A stretch of DNA of 31,078 nt, taken from CAYJXJ01 sp964374095 (lineage in GTDB: Bacteria; Elusimicrobiota; Elusimicrobia; UBA1565; UBA9628). The position numbers were made by a program, and so were the translations under genes. The stretch lies in assembly GCA_964374095.1 (NCBI GenBank), contig CAYJXJ010000037.1, positions 1 to 31,078 of the forward strand. Reading direction: 5' to 3'. The first letter of the stretch is position 1, and each line of letters begins with the position of its first letter. The notes under the pieces are model-generated. The model was not told where the DNA came from and searched no databases. It saw only the letters and a program-made list of their open reading frames with translations. Shown here piece after piece: positions 16,429 to 26,400 of the stretch.

Positions 16429-17471
16429 CACTCGACAAATGTTCCCAGGCTGAGCATGGGCAGGAAGAACGCGACGACCGTCGCTCCGACGATCAGCCCC
16501 AGCGCGGCCATGACCGCCGGCTCGATCGCGCGCTCAAGCAGCAGGGCCCTGCGCTCGCAGGCGTGCTCGTAGTAGTCCGCCAGCTCGCCCAGGCAGGCAA
16601 GCAAGTCCCCGCGCGCCTCCGCCGCGCCCAGGATCCAGGTGAAGGTCGCCGGAAACACGCCCGTACGCCCCAGCGAGTCGGCGATGCGGCCGCCCGCGGC
16701 CACGGCCTCCCCGGATTTTGCGAGCGCCTCCTCGAAGACGCGATTTCCCATGGTGCGCTTCGTCAGATTGAAGGCCTCCTGCACCGCGACGCCGCTTTTG
16801 AGAAGGGCCAGAAGAGTCCTGCAGAATCTTGAGAGCAAGGCGCAGAGCATGAAGTCCTTCCACAAAGGGACTCGAAACTGGAACTCCTCGATCCAAGCCC
16901 AGGCCTTTCTTCGCTGGGAATAGAGCGCCGCGCCCGCGGCCGCGAGCGCGGCCCACGCGGCCCAGTGGCCCACAACGCCCCAAAGCCCGAAGATGAAGCG
17001 GGTCGGGAGGGGCAGCTCCATACGAAACCCGGAGATCCCGAACTCGAGCAGGAACCTCATCCGCGGAACAACCCACATTCCCAGCAGGAGCAGGAGCGCC
17101 ACGAAGCCCCCCAGCAGAATCGCGGGGTAGATCATGGCCGAACGGATTCTATTCGATAGGGAAGCCATTTTCTCGCTGTAATCCGCGCCCCAACGCAAGG
17201 CTTCGGCCAGGTTGCCGGCCGCCTCGCCGGCGCGGATGAGCGCGGCATAGATCTCGGGAAGCTCCCCCGTTCTCCGGGCCACGCCTTCCGACAGAGCCCC
17301 GCCGCCCTCGACCTCCCGCGCCAGTTCCGCGGCGGCCGCGGCCAGGCGGGGATCTCCCAGATCCGCGCTCGCGCGGCGGAGACTCTCCGGCAGGGGCAAC
17401 TCAAGCCCCAGCATGGCGGCGAGCTGGCGGTTGAACAAGGCAAGGGCTTCGGCTGACACGGGCTTCGTCAT
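16428..17471 (-). CDS. GspF/PilC-family inner-membrane platform protein
   Basis: The 347-residue protein has two T2SSF domains. The first cytoplasmic bundle covers about 1-110 (AMLGLELPLPESLRRAS, LIRAGEAAGNLAEALRWGADYSEK), followed by a helix pair. The second cytoplasmic bundle (LLSRFCRTLLALLKSGVAVQEAFNL) precedes a last helix (VMAALGLIVGATVVAFFLPMLSL). GspF/PilC proteins connect the hexameric ATPase to pilin insertion. The size is near normal for the family (350-400). Its ATG overlaps the stop of the giant GspF-like gene, so two GspF paralogues are made in tandem. Which one pairs with the single ATPase is unknown. Confidence 0.88.
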   Translation of the reverse strand: MTKPVSAEALALFNRQLAAMLGLELPLPESLRRASADLGDPRLAAAAAELAREVEGGGALSEGVARRTGELPEIYAALIRAGEAAGNLAEALRWGADYSEKMASLSNRIRSAMIYPAILLGGFVALLLLLGMWVVPRMRFLLEFGISGFRMELPLPTRFIFGLWGVVGHWAAWAALAAAGAALYSQRRKAWAWIEEFQFRVPLWKDFMLCALLSRFCRTLLALLKSGVAVQEAFNLTKRTMGNRVFEEALAKSGEAVAAGGRIADSLGRTGVFPATFTWILGAAEARGDLLACLGELADYYEHACERRALLLERAIEPAVMAALGLIVGATVVAFFLPMLSLGTFVE

Positions 17472-20400
17472 CTACCCTCCATATTGATTGCGAGCTCTCC
17501 CATCCCGAACAACGGCATGAACATGGCGATAAGGATGAAGGCCACGACCAGGCCCACGGCCACATTGGCGCCCCGCGCCAGCAGTGGCATCATGCGGTCA
17601 ATGCGCCAGCGCGCCGACTCCTCGAGGTGTCCCCCCATCCAACGCAGGGTGCCGGGCAGGTCCCCGCGCTGTTCCGCCAGGCCGCAGGCCCAGACCAACT
17701 CGGCCGAGACGCCTCCGGAAGCTTCCAGGGCGTGTGCCAGGGCTTCTCCCCGGCGCAACCTCGCGGCCGCTGCCCGCACTGAATCCCCGGCGGGTCCGGA
17801 CAGAAGGCCCGCTGACAAGTCGAGCGCCTGGTCCGCCGGACAGCCGGTTTCCAGGAGTCCGGCCAGGGTACGGCAAAGGCGGCTCTCATCGGTCCTGGCG
17901 TTAATGGCCCTGAGCCCGGGGACCAGGCTCTTCCAGGTCGGCTGTCCGTAAAGTTTCCACAGGTAGAGGATCCCCGCGCCGATGCCCAAGCCCGCGAGGA
18001 AATACTTGCGAGCAAAATTCGAGAGGTCAATGGCAATCTGCGTCGCCAGCGGCAGTTGGGCGCCGAAGCTTGCAAAGATTCTTTCGAAAGTGGGTACTAC
18101 GAAGACCAGGAGGAAAAGTGCGATGAAGGGAATTAGCCAGGAAATCACCGCCACGTAGCCAATGGCCGCGGTGAGCTTGAACTCTACGACATTCTCATGG
18201 TCCATGGACCTCAGGGCCGCGGCCAAGGCGCCGGGCACGTCCCCGGACTTCTCCCCGCAACGGAGCATTGCGATGAAGAAGCCCGGCCAAATCCGCCCCG
18301 GCTCGGCGTCGAGCTCGTCAATGGCATGGGACAGGGGCTGGCCCGACTCCACGCGGGCGGCCGCCTTTTCGAGAAACTCGCGCAGCCACTTAGGCCCCGC
18401 GCCCGATGAGTAAACCCTGAGAGTCTCCCCCAGAGGCATCCCCAATTTCAGGGCCGATAGCAGGTAGCGGAGCAGGAGCGGCAATTCGAGCAGCAACAGG
18501 CGCCTGCGCAGCGCTAGGCGCGCGGCTTTGGGCGCAGGCCGCCAGGATACCGGCACCGACGCCCAGAGCCGTCCCAGTCCCCATTTGCCCGCTGCCACGC
18601 CTGGCCACAGCCAGAGGCCGGCTGCCCAGAGCGCGCCCGTGGGGCCTGCCAGGAGGCAGAGGAGGCTCACGATCCAAAGAAGGCCGAAGGCCGCGGGAAT
18701 GAAGTAGCGCTCGAAGCGGGAGGGAGGCGGGCTCATGTCTCCCGGGTAGGCGCGCAAACAGCGCCACGTGGCCGCCAGGCCCAGTAGGACCCCCGCGGCC
18801 GCCAGATACGAGCAGAAGCGCGACCAATTGGATTTTCGCGCCAATTCGGACGAGGCTGATTCCAATCGAATCTTCTCCGCCGGAAGGCGTTGGCCTGCCT
18901 CAATCGCCCTTTCCAGTTCCGTACGAAGCACCTCAACTTTGTCGAGGATGGCAATGACTTCACGCTTCTTAGGTTCGAGGTTGGGGTCCGCCCGGGCGCG
19001 AGAGCTGCGTCTGATCTTTTGTATTTCTGCATAAGCTGTTTGGTCCACCGACTTCGAGGCCTCCGCCATAACCTCATTCATTCCCGCCAGCTCTGCCTCG
19101 ATCTTCGGCCGCTTCATCGCCATCCGTATCAGTCTTTCGTTCTTACTTTCCGCCTCTTCCACCTCATTGGCAAGCGATCTCAAGCTCGGGGCCAGGGAAA
19201 CGCGCCCGGAATGGCCCAGCCAGGCAACGGCCAGGCTGGCCAGGGCCAGGCGCGCCGTGACCTGCCAGGGGGAATCCCACAATCGCCGTGCCCCGCGCGC
19301 CAGACTTGCCAAGCGGCCTGCGGCCGGCGCCGATTCGGCGCCGGCGGCTTCCCCGGAAACGAACGCACGGCGGGTCATCATGAGAAGCGCCAAGCTCGCC
19401 GCACACGCTCCCCACAGCGCCATTTCGGTTTCGGGCCATTCGGCCGTGCCCCAGCAGAGGGCTCCCGCGCCGGCCAGGGCCGCGATCCATAACCCATTGG
19501 GCAGCCCTCCCAGGCCCGGCGCCGGAGCCTGGGCCGGCGCCTGGGCCAGGGCTTGGCGTCGGGCCTGAATCTTGAAGTAGAACCAGGCGAGGGGGAGCAT
19601 GTTCCACAGGCCGACCGCCGTGAACAGGGCTAATTCCATTTTGTCGGCCCGTGTTGCCACCATGCCCACGAAGCTCACGATCCCCAGGTGGCCCAAGGCG
19701 ATCGGCAGGAAGTCCCGCTCCAGGCGGGAGAGGCCGGGGCGCTGTTCCCGGCCATGGGCCCTCAGGCACAGCACCGCGGCCCAAGCGGCAAACAGCATGG
19801 CCCCGATCCACGCCAGCGCGATCCGGTCCAACCAAGTGTCAACCCGCTTCAGGCGGGCGTATGCCCCCTCATCACGTACTGCTTGAGCTCGCAGCCTCGC
19901 CACCATGTTGAGAGCCTCGTCCCGTTCACCCCGCACGCTTCTCAACCTGGCGAGGAGCCTCGCCACCTGCTCCTGCCGCGCATCCAACTTCGGACGCCGG
20001 GGCCGGCTCAGGAGCGCCTCGATCTGGGCTCGCTCCGCGGGATAAATATAGGAGGCCTGTTCGGAAAGCATCTCCAATTCCTTCTCCACCGTGGGCAGAC
20101 GCGCGGCCCGAGAGCGCATATCTTTCAATAGTCGATAGTCTTTGGACCACTCCGCACCCAGCTTGCCTCGTGATGGAGCCAAGGCAAGCGTGGCGGACTG
20201 GGCCAGCCACGCCGCGCACATTCCCGCCAGGGCCAGGCGCAGGGTTATGTGCCAGGGCGAGGTCCGGCGGCCGGAGGCCCATTGCCGCAAGGCCCCAAGC
20301 CTTCCCCGGGACCGCTCCCCCGCGGGAAGCGCGAAGAGCTCGGGGCGCAGCGTGAATCCCATGAGCGCCGCGGCGGCAAAGCCCAGGCCCGCGGCGCAGA

Positions 20401-21358
20401 CATACAGGGCCCCGGGAATCTCGGATTCGCTCCATTTCCCCGCCCGCATCCAGAGCAGAGCGCCCCGGCAGACAAAGCCCTCGCCGAGCCAGGCGAGCCA
20501 CCATAGCGCGTGGAAGGGCCGGCCCAGGTCCGCGGGGTTCGCCGCGCGCGCCTGGCGCAGGCGGCCGAGGATCGCGGCCGCCGTCCCGGCGCCCGGCCAT
20601 TCCGGCGAGGAAAAGACCCTTCGGACCGCGGCGGGCACGAAGAGCCCGCCGGAGAAAGCGGCCATGCCCGCGGCGCCGACCCAGATCAGGGCGTTGGTCT
20701 CCTGGCCGAGGTACCCGGCCTCCAGGAGCCAGGCCAGCACCGCGCCGGCCAGAAGCGGGACCCAGGCCCAGGCCGAGCCGAGCGCCAGGCGCCCGAAAAC
20801 GTCCGCGCCGCGCTGCCCGCCGAAAACCGCCAGCAGGGGCACGGGCGGGGCCAGCCGGCCCAGGTTCAGCAGGCGCGCCGTTCTCGCGAGGCACAACGCC
20901 CCCGCGGCCGCCAGGACTACCGCGAGCCACGCTGCGAAGGCCCGGCGGCGCTCCACGGGCTTGAGGTCCCTCTCGAACTTCTTGCGCGTGGACTCCAGTT
21001 CCGTTTCGCGCCCCAGCGCGGCTTCCAGTTCGCGGCGGCTCATCTCCCACTGCATGCCCTCGGCCGCGGCCCGGTCGGCTTTCTCGCGCGCGTCCCAAAG
21101 GTCCATGCGCATGCCCATGGGGTCCATCCGGAAACTCGACTTCCCGACCCCGCGCCCGGCGCGCTGAAGGTCGGCCATCCGCGAGTGCAATGTCTGATAC
21201 TCCGAGCGGACCTGCTCCAGTTCCCGGCGCTTCGAGGCGATGTCGGGCGCGGTCCCGAGGGCGACGGCCCAGAGCGACAGCGCCGCTCCCGCCAGGGCGA
21301 AGGCGGCCTGGGACCATCTGCCCGGCGACAGCGCCTCGAGGCGGGCTCGGAGACTCAT
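17468..21358 (-). CDS. Giant fusion: three membrane/coiled-coil modules plus a C-terminal GspF domain
   Basis: Of the 1,296 residues, about 950-1296 form a recognisable GspF/PilC platform (LPLLLRYLLSALKLGMPLG, MLRCGEKSGDVPGALAAAL and the second copy CRTLAGLLETGCPADQALDL). Residues 1-940 hold three related modules starting near 10, 366 and 695. Each opens with SP-x-x-W and a helix, then about 90 residues of charged coiled coil, then several more helices. Modules 2 and 3 share a CLRA..SR(L/F)ER(D/Y)F(L/I)P segment. The modules match no family I recognise. The ATG at 21358 was chosen because it overlaps the preceding stop (ATGA); the open frame extends 138 codons upstream, but that part is a Gly/Arg-rich shadow of the AMIN-WD40 gene. 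The stop overlaps the next ATG. Family GspF proteins are 350-400 residues, so this is over three times normal length. Confidence 0.8.
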   Translation of the reverse strand: MSLRARLEALSPGRWSQAAFALAGAALSLWAVALGTAPDIASKRRELEQVRSEYQTLHSRMADLQRAGRGVGKSSFRMDPMGMRMDLWDAREKADRAAAEGMQWEMSRRELEAALGRETELESTRKKFERDLKPVERRRAFAAWLAVVLAAAGALCLARTARLLNLGRLAPPVPLLAVFGGQRGADVFGRLALGSAWAWVPLLAGAVLAWLLEAGYLGQETNALIWVGAAGMAAFSGGLFVPAAVRRVFSSPEWPGAGTAAAILGRLRQARAANPADLGRPFHALWWLAWLGEGFVCRGALLWMRAGKWSESEIPGALYVCAAGLGFAAAALMGFTLRPELFALPAGERSRGRLGALRQWASGRRTSPWHITLRLALAGMCAAWLAQSATLALAPSRGKLGAEWSKDYRLLKDMRSRAARLPTVEKELEMLSEQASYIYPAERAQIEALLSRPRRPKLDARQEQVARLLARLRSVRGERDEALNMVARLRAQAVRDEGAYARLKRVDTWLDRIALAWIGAMLFAAWAAVLCLRAHGREQRPGLSRLERDFLPIALGHLGIVSFVGMVATRADKMELALFTAVGLWNMLPLAWFYFKIQARRQALAQAPAQAPAPGLGGLPNGLWIAALAGAGALCWGTAEWPETEMALWGACAASLALLMMTRRAFVSGEAAGAESAPAAGRLASLARGARRLWDSPWQVTARLALASLAVAWLGHSGRVSLAPSLRSLANEVEEAESKNERLIRMAMKRPKIEAELAGMNEVMAEASKSVDQTAYAEIQKIRRSSRARADPNLEPKKREVIAILDKVEVLRTELERAIEAGQRLPAEKIRLESASSELARKSNWSRFCSYLAAAGVLLGLAATWRCLRAYPGDMSPPPSRFERYFIPAAFGLLWIVSLLCLLAGPTGALWAAGLWLWPGVAAGKWGLGRLWASVPVSWRPAPKAARLALRRRLLLLELPLLLRYLLSALKLGMPLGETLRVYSSGAGPKWLREFLEKAAARVESGQPLSHAIDELDAEPGRIWPGFFIAMLRCGEKSGDVPGALAAALRSMDHENVVEFKLTAAIGYVAVISWLIPFIALFLLVFVVPTFERIFASFGAQLPLATQIAIDLSNFARKYFLAGLGIGAGILYLWKLYGQPTWKSLVPGLRAINARTDESRLCRTLAGLLETGCPADQALDLSAGLLSGPAGDSVRAAAARLRRGEALAHALEASGGVSAELVWACGLAEQRGDLPGTLRWMGGHLEESARWRIDRMMPLLARGANVAVGLVVAFILIAMFMPLFGMGELAINMEGR

Positions 21359-23415
21359 TTTCCCTCCCCGTCCGCCAGCCGGCGCAGCAAGGGGGCCAGC
21401 GCCTCGAGGCTCAGGGACTCGACATCGCCGCTCGCGTTCACGCGCCGGTGCGCCGCGGCCTGGGCCCGCAGGGCCAGGCCTTGCGGCGCGACCGAGTCCG
21501 AGAGCCACTCCGTGGGGATGAGGTGCACGCTCCCGCGCGAGGTCCCCACCGCCGCGCCACGCCCGCGGGGGTTGAAGGCGACGCGCGTCACCGCGCCGCC
21601 GGCCAAAAGGGGGCGGCCCAGGGGCTCTCCGGTCTGAGCGTCCCAGAGCCGCGCCGCGCCGTCCCAGCCCCCGGTCAAGACCGCGGCGCCGTCCGGGCTG
21701 AAGGCGGCCGCGGCGATGCCCGCGGGGTGGCGCATGGACGCTCCCAAGGGCTCCCCGGTCAAGGCATCCCATACCCGCGCCGCGCCGTCCCAGCCGGCGG
21801 TCAGGACGCGCTTGCCGGAAGGGTCGAAGAGCGCGGCGGAGAGATCGCCGTCATGCCGCAGGGCCGCGCCCGAGGGCCCGCACTCGGGTTCGGCGCTCAC
21901 GGCACGCTCATCTTCGTCTCCATGCCTGCGTCTGGCTTCAGCCTTGCGTCCGAGCTTCGCCGCCAGGGCGCGGCGGCGGCGCTCAGCGGCGGAGTCTTTC
22001 TCGCAGCGGGCAAGGTTCCAGAGCCGCGCGGTGTTGTCCCAACTCCCGGCCAGGAGGGTCTCTCCGGAGGGGCTGAAGGCCAGCGCGGCGACCAGGTCGG
22101 AGTGGCCTGAAAGGTCCGCGACAAGATCGATCTCGTCCTTGCGGCCCGCCTCGCTCCTGACCCAGAGCCGCATCGAGCCGTCGGCCCCGCCGGCCGCGAG
22201 GCGGCGGCCCTCGCCGTCCAGGGCCACCGCCGTGACCGGAGTTCCCTCCCGGGCCAGGGCCATCTTGCCAAAGAGCGACTCCATATCCCCGGTGCCCCAG
22301 AGGCGGAGGCTTCCGTCCTCGGCGCCCGTGAGGAGCCACTTCCCGTCGCGGCTGAAGGCCAAGGCCCGGACATTGGGACCGTGAGTCAGGTCCTCCGTAT
22401 CCCTGCGCTTCGCGTTGCCCCACCTCAGCTTGCCCTCCGAGTTCACGGCCGCCACCCGGGAGCCGTCGGGATGAAGCTCGGCGCGCCGGGCGAGGAGGTC
22501 CGGGAGGGCCGCCGTTGAATCCGTTTCCGCCTTCCAAATCCACACGGTCCCGCGCGTGGAGTCATTAAACAGCAGCTTGGCGCCATCCGCGCTGAAGGAG
22601 AGCGAGGAAACGCTTCCTCCCCCCGCGAAGCTCCGGCTGCCGGCCGGGAGAGCGGGGGGCTCCCAATCCCCCGTCGCGGCGGCGCGGCGCCCCTTGACCA
22701 GAGACTGCGGGGTCAGCACCCGGAGGATGTTGTCTCCCGCCGGCAGCGCCGTCAGATTCATCATCGACAGAATGGTCCGGAAGGCATCGTCAAAAGGGAC
22801 GTCCTTGAGATGAAGGGTGAGACTGCCGGACACGTCGGGGCCGGAGATGATGTTGATGCCGGACTGGATCGACAGCAGGACGAGAATTTCTTTGATGTTG
22901 GTGTTGTCGAACGCCAGAATGACCGGCTTCTTGGGCAGGCGGCTCATGATGTCGACGCGGGGCGCGCGCGGCGGAGCCGACCCCGGCGACGAAGGCTTGG
23001 CTTGGGCGGCGGCGGGAGGCTCGCCGGTCGGACTCACCACGGGGGCCAGCGTGATCACGATGTCGGCGCCCGCGGCCTGGACCCGGTAGTCCGCATGCTC
23101 GGACAGCACCAAGACGACGCGCGACACCGGCGTGGGCGTCACCGCATGCTGACCCGCTCTAATCTCCTTGACGTAGCGACCCTTGCCCTGCAACGACTCC
23201 ACGCCGGCTTGAAATTCGGTGTTGTGCAGTTCGATCACCAGGCGCGGCGGATTTTGGAGCACGTAGCTGCGGTATTGGGGGGCCGAACTCAACTTGAGCG
23301 TCACCTGGTCCTCCCCGACGTTGATGCTCTCGAAAATGGACTTGGCGCCCGCCCTCGCATCGGGTTCCGCGGTAAGGATCAACGCCGCGATGAGCCATTT
23401 CGCCAAAGCCTTCAT
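21355..23415 (-). CDS. Periplasmic AMIN - secretin N0/STN - WD40 protein
   Basis: The 686-residue product has a signal peptide (KWLIAALILTAEPDARA) and an AMIN domain at about 27-125 (SAPQYRSYVLQNPPRLVIEL, VSRVVLVLSEH), as in PilQ and AmiC, where it binds peptidoglycan. A linker leads to an N0/STN domain at about 164-240 (NTNIKEILVLLSIQSGINII, VSGSLTLHLKDVPFDDAFRT, ILRVLTPQSL). From about 262 to 640 there are WD40-type repeats (FSADGAKLLF, FSRDGKWLLTGAEDGSLRLW, FSPDGAAVLTGGWDGAARLW). The first half is that of a PilQ-type secretin, but the pore (secretin C) domain is missing and replaced by a propeller. The ATG has an AGGA 8-9 bases before it. The N0 domain is nearly the same as that inside the kinase upstream. 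The last 40 residues resemble the tail of the WD40 gene at 30866-31078. Confidence 0.85.
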   Translation of the reverse strand: MKALAKWLIAALILTAEPDARAGAKSIFESINVGEDQVTLKLSSAPQYRSYVLQNPPRLVIELHNTEFQAGVESLQGKGRYVKEIRAGQHAVTPTPVSRVVLVLSEHADYRVQAAGADIVITLAPVVSPTGEPPAAAQAKPSSPGSAPPRAPRVDIMSRLPKKPVILAFDNTNIKEILVLLSIQSGINIISGPDVSGSLTLHLKDVPFDDAFRTILSMMNLTALPAGDNILRVLTPQSLVKGRRAAATGDWEPPALPAGSRSFAGGGSVSSLSFSADGAKLLFNDSTRGTVWIWKAETDSTAALPDLLARRAELHPDGSRVAAVNSEGKLRWGNAKRRDTEDLTHGPNVRALAFSRDGKWLLTGAEDGSLRLWGTGDMESLFGKMALAREGTPVTAVALDGEGRRLAAGGADGSMRLWVRSEAGRKDEIDLVADLSGHSDLVAALAFSPSGETLLAGSWDNTARLWNLARCEKDSAAERRRRALAAKLGRKAEARRRHGDEDERAVSAEPECGPSGAALRHDGDLSAALFDPSGKRVLTAGWDGAARVWDALTGEPLGASMRHPAGIAAAAFSPDGAAVLTGGWDGAARLWDAQTGEPLGRPLLAGGAVTRVAFNPRGRGAAVGTSRGSVHLIPTEWLSDSVAPQGLALRAQAAAHRRVNASGDVESLSLEALAPLLRRLADGEGK

Positions 23416-23460
23416 GGTTCTCTTCCTGCTATCCTTCGGACCGGCCCCTCCAAAATCCTC

Positions 23461-26400
23461 TCACTCATCGACTTCGCCGAGGCGGTAAACCTGGACATTC
23501 TTATCCTGATCCTGAAGGGTGAGGGTCTTTTGATTTATTTTCATGGCGCCGCTGATCCCGGCGACCGTATCGTTTTTATTGTCGTAGAGCCGGTCCTTGC
23601 GGAATATGTAGACCCCCCCGCACGGGTCGGTCAAAAGGGCGTAATCCGCATCGGGATCGCGCCCCATGGCCCGGAGATTGAGCGCATGGATATTGAATTC
23701 GGCGGCTCCGGCATCCTTGCAGACGCCGGCCGCCCCGGGCGCGGCCGGGAGAGCGGGGGGCTCCCCATCCTCCGGCGCGTCGGCGCGGCCCTCGCCCCCG
23801 GCCGGGGCTTGGGGAGGCGGCAAGTCCCAGAGCCGGATGGCGCCGTCGGCGCCGGCCGTCAGCAGGGTTTTGCCGTCGGCGCTCAGGCGCGCCAACCGGA
23901 CCGCGCCGGCATGCTTCAGGGAGGCGCCGATCCTCAAGCCCGTGGCGGCGTCTCGAAACTCAACCGCCCCGTCCTCGCCCGCCGTCACCACCATGCGCCC
24001 ATCCGGAGTGAAAGCCAGCAGGGTCGCCGCCGACGCGCCGCGCCACGCCGCTCCGGCCGGCTCCCCGGTCGCGGGATCGAGGGTGCGGACCGCGCCGTCA
24101 GCCGCAGCCGCCGCGAGGCTCAGGCCATCCGGGCTGAAAGCGGCCTGAGTGACCCTCTCCGCGCCGCGCACCGCCGTCACCGCGCCCATGAATTCGCCGG
24201 CTTTGAGGTAATTGAAGGCCGAGACCTTGGCGAACCCGGCGGCTTCGAGCCGCTCCTTGGACAGGGATTGGGGGGTCAGCACGCGGAGAACATTGTCTCC
24301 CACCTGCAGAGTCGTGAGGTTCGTCATCGCGAGGATGGTCCGAAACGCCTCGTCAAGGGGGACATCCTGGAGATGGACGCTGAGGTTGCCGCTGACGCCG
24401 GCGTCGCTGATGATATTGATGCCCGTTTGGGCCGAGAACAACGCGAGGATGTCCTTGATGTTGGTGTTGTCGAACTCCAGAATGACCGGCTTCTTGGGCA
24501 GGCGGCTCATGATGTCGGCGCGGGCGGCGCGCGCCGGAACCGGCGCCGCCGTGACGGTGCTCGCCGCGACCGCGGGGGCCCAGGGGCCCAGCTCGACGAG
24601 CCAGAGCTTGCCGGAATCCGATATCCGGGCCAGGCTCCCGCCGTCCGGGCTCCACGCCAGCTCGGCGTCCGCGCCGGGAAGGGCCACGGCCGACTGCGTA
24701 GAAAGCGCGGGCGCGGCGAGCACCCAGAGGAATCCCGCCGCGGTGCCGGCCGCCACGCGCGCGCCGTCGGGCGAGAGGCGCGCGACCGTGAGTTCGGACT
24801 CCGGGCTCACCCAGCTTCCCAGGAGCGCGCCGCGCGCCGGGTCCCAGAGAAAAACGGCGCGTTCCTTGCTGACGACGAGGAGCCGCGAGCTGTCCGTGGA
24901 AAACTGGACCAGGGCCGCCCCGCCCGGGTGTCCGGGAAGCGCGCGCCGGAGCGCGCCGGTCGCCGGGTCCCAGAGGCGGACCACGCCGTCGCGGCCGCCG
25001 GTAAGCGCCCACTTCCCGTCCGGGCTGAAGGCCGCGAGGTCCGCCGGGGTCTGGCTGGAGAGCGAAATCCGGAGCGGCTCGGGACCTCCGGCGTCCCACA
25101 AGAAAGTCCCCCGGTCCCAGGATGCCGCCAGGACCCGGCGGCCGTCGGGGCCGATGGCCGCCACGCGAATCCCCCACTTGTGAGGCATCAGGGCCTTGGG
25201 CATGGGAAGCTCGCCCAAATGCGCCAGGGCCGCGAGCCGGGCCAGGTTCGTGGGATGGAGGCGGTTGGACTCGGCGTAGTAGACCGCCGCGGACGCGTCG
25301 TCCCCCTTCTCGGAAAACTGGCGGCCGCGCATGGCGTAGGAGAAGGCGAGCCGGCGGACCACGTCTTTCTGCGCGGCCGCGATCTGGGCCACGGCGAAGG
25401 CGAGCAGGACGGCCGCGGCCGCCCCCAGAGCGACCAGGGCGATGTTTCTCTCGAAAAAGCGGCGGGCGCGGTAGCCGCGTCTCCCGGCCAGCGGGGTGAC
25501 CGGCCGCCGCTCGCTGCGGGCCTGAAGATCGGCCCGGACCGCGGCGATGGTCTCGTAGCGCTGGCCGGGCTCGGGGGCCCCGCACTTGGCCGCGATCGCG
25601 GCCAAGTCCTCGTCGGCGGCCGCCGCGGCCCAGCCCCAGTCGAGGGGGTGGGATGAGACCACCTCGCGGTAGGTCTGCAGGCGGGCCTTGAGGGAGGGCG
25701 CGGCGTCGAAGCGCTCCCGCTGCTCCTCGTGCGGCACCCGCCCGGTCAGGACCCCGTAGAGCGTCATGCCCAGGGCGTAGATGTCCCAGCGCACATCGGG
25801 ATGCAGGCTCGTCTGCTCGCCGCTCACCACGGCCTGCTCCGGCGCCATGTAGAACAAACTGCCCAGGGCCCCGGCCGAGTCGGTGAGTATGCGGGACTGC
25901 CCGAAGTCCGCCACGCGCACCCGCCCCTGCTCGTCGAGCATGACGTTGGCGGGCTTGAGGTCGCAGTGGATGAGGCCCTTGGCGTGGACGTAGGCCAGGG
26001 CGTCGGAGATCTCCTCGGTCCAGCGCGCCACGTCGTCGGCCGAGGGCCTGGCCCCGGACCCCAGGAATTTATCGAGCGAGCCGCCCTCCATGAGATCCAT
26101 GGCGTAGTAGGGGATGTCCCCGGTGAGGTCCGCGTCGAGGAGCGAGACGATGTTGGGATGCTTGTCGAGGCGGATGAGCCGCTCCACCTCCCGCTGGAGG
26201 TAGAGCCAGTTGACGGCCGTGCGGTTGCGAAAGACCTTGAGCGCGACGGGCTTGCGCGTGCGAACCTGCCAGGCCCACCACACCTCGGCGAAGGCCCCTT
26301 GCCCCAGGGGGCGGGTCAGGATGTAGCCGGCCAGGACCGGGGCTCCGGGATTCTGCTCGATGCCCGCGGGGATCGAAAGGTCGCGGGACCCGGCCTGCGA

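Noticed and set aside
21359..21772. Upstream extension of the giant GspF gene
   Set aside because: The sequence is Gly/Arg-rich and out of frame with the AMIN-WD40 gene that occupies it; the ATG at 21358 overlaps that gene's stop as at the other joints of the operon.
22810..25656. Long + strand open frame of 948 codons
   Set aside because: Arg/Gly/Ala-rich shadow of the kinase and AMIN-WD40 genes on the other strand.
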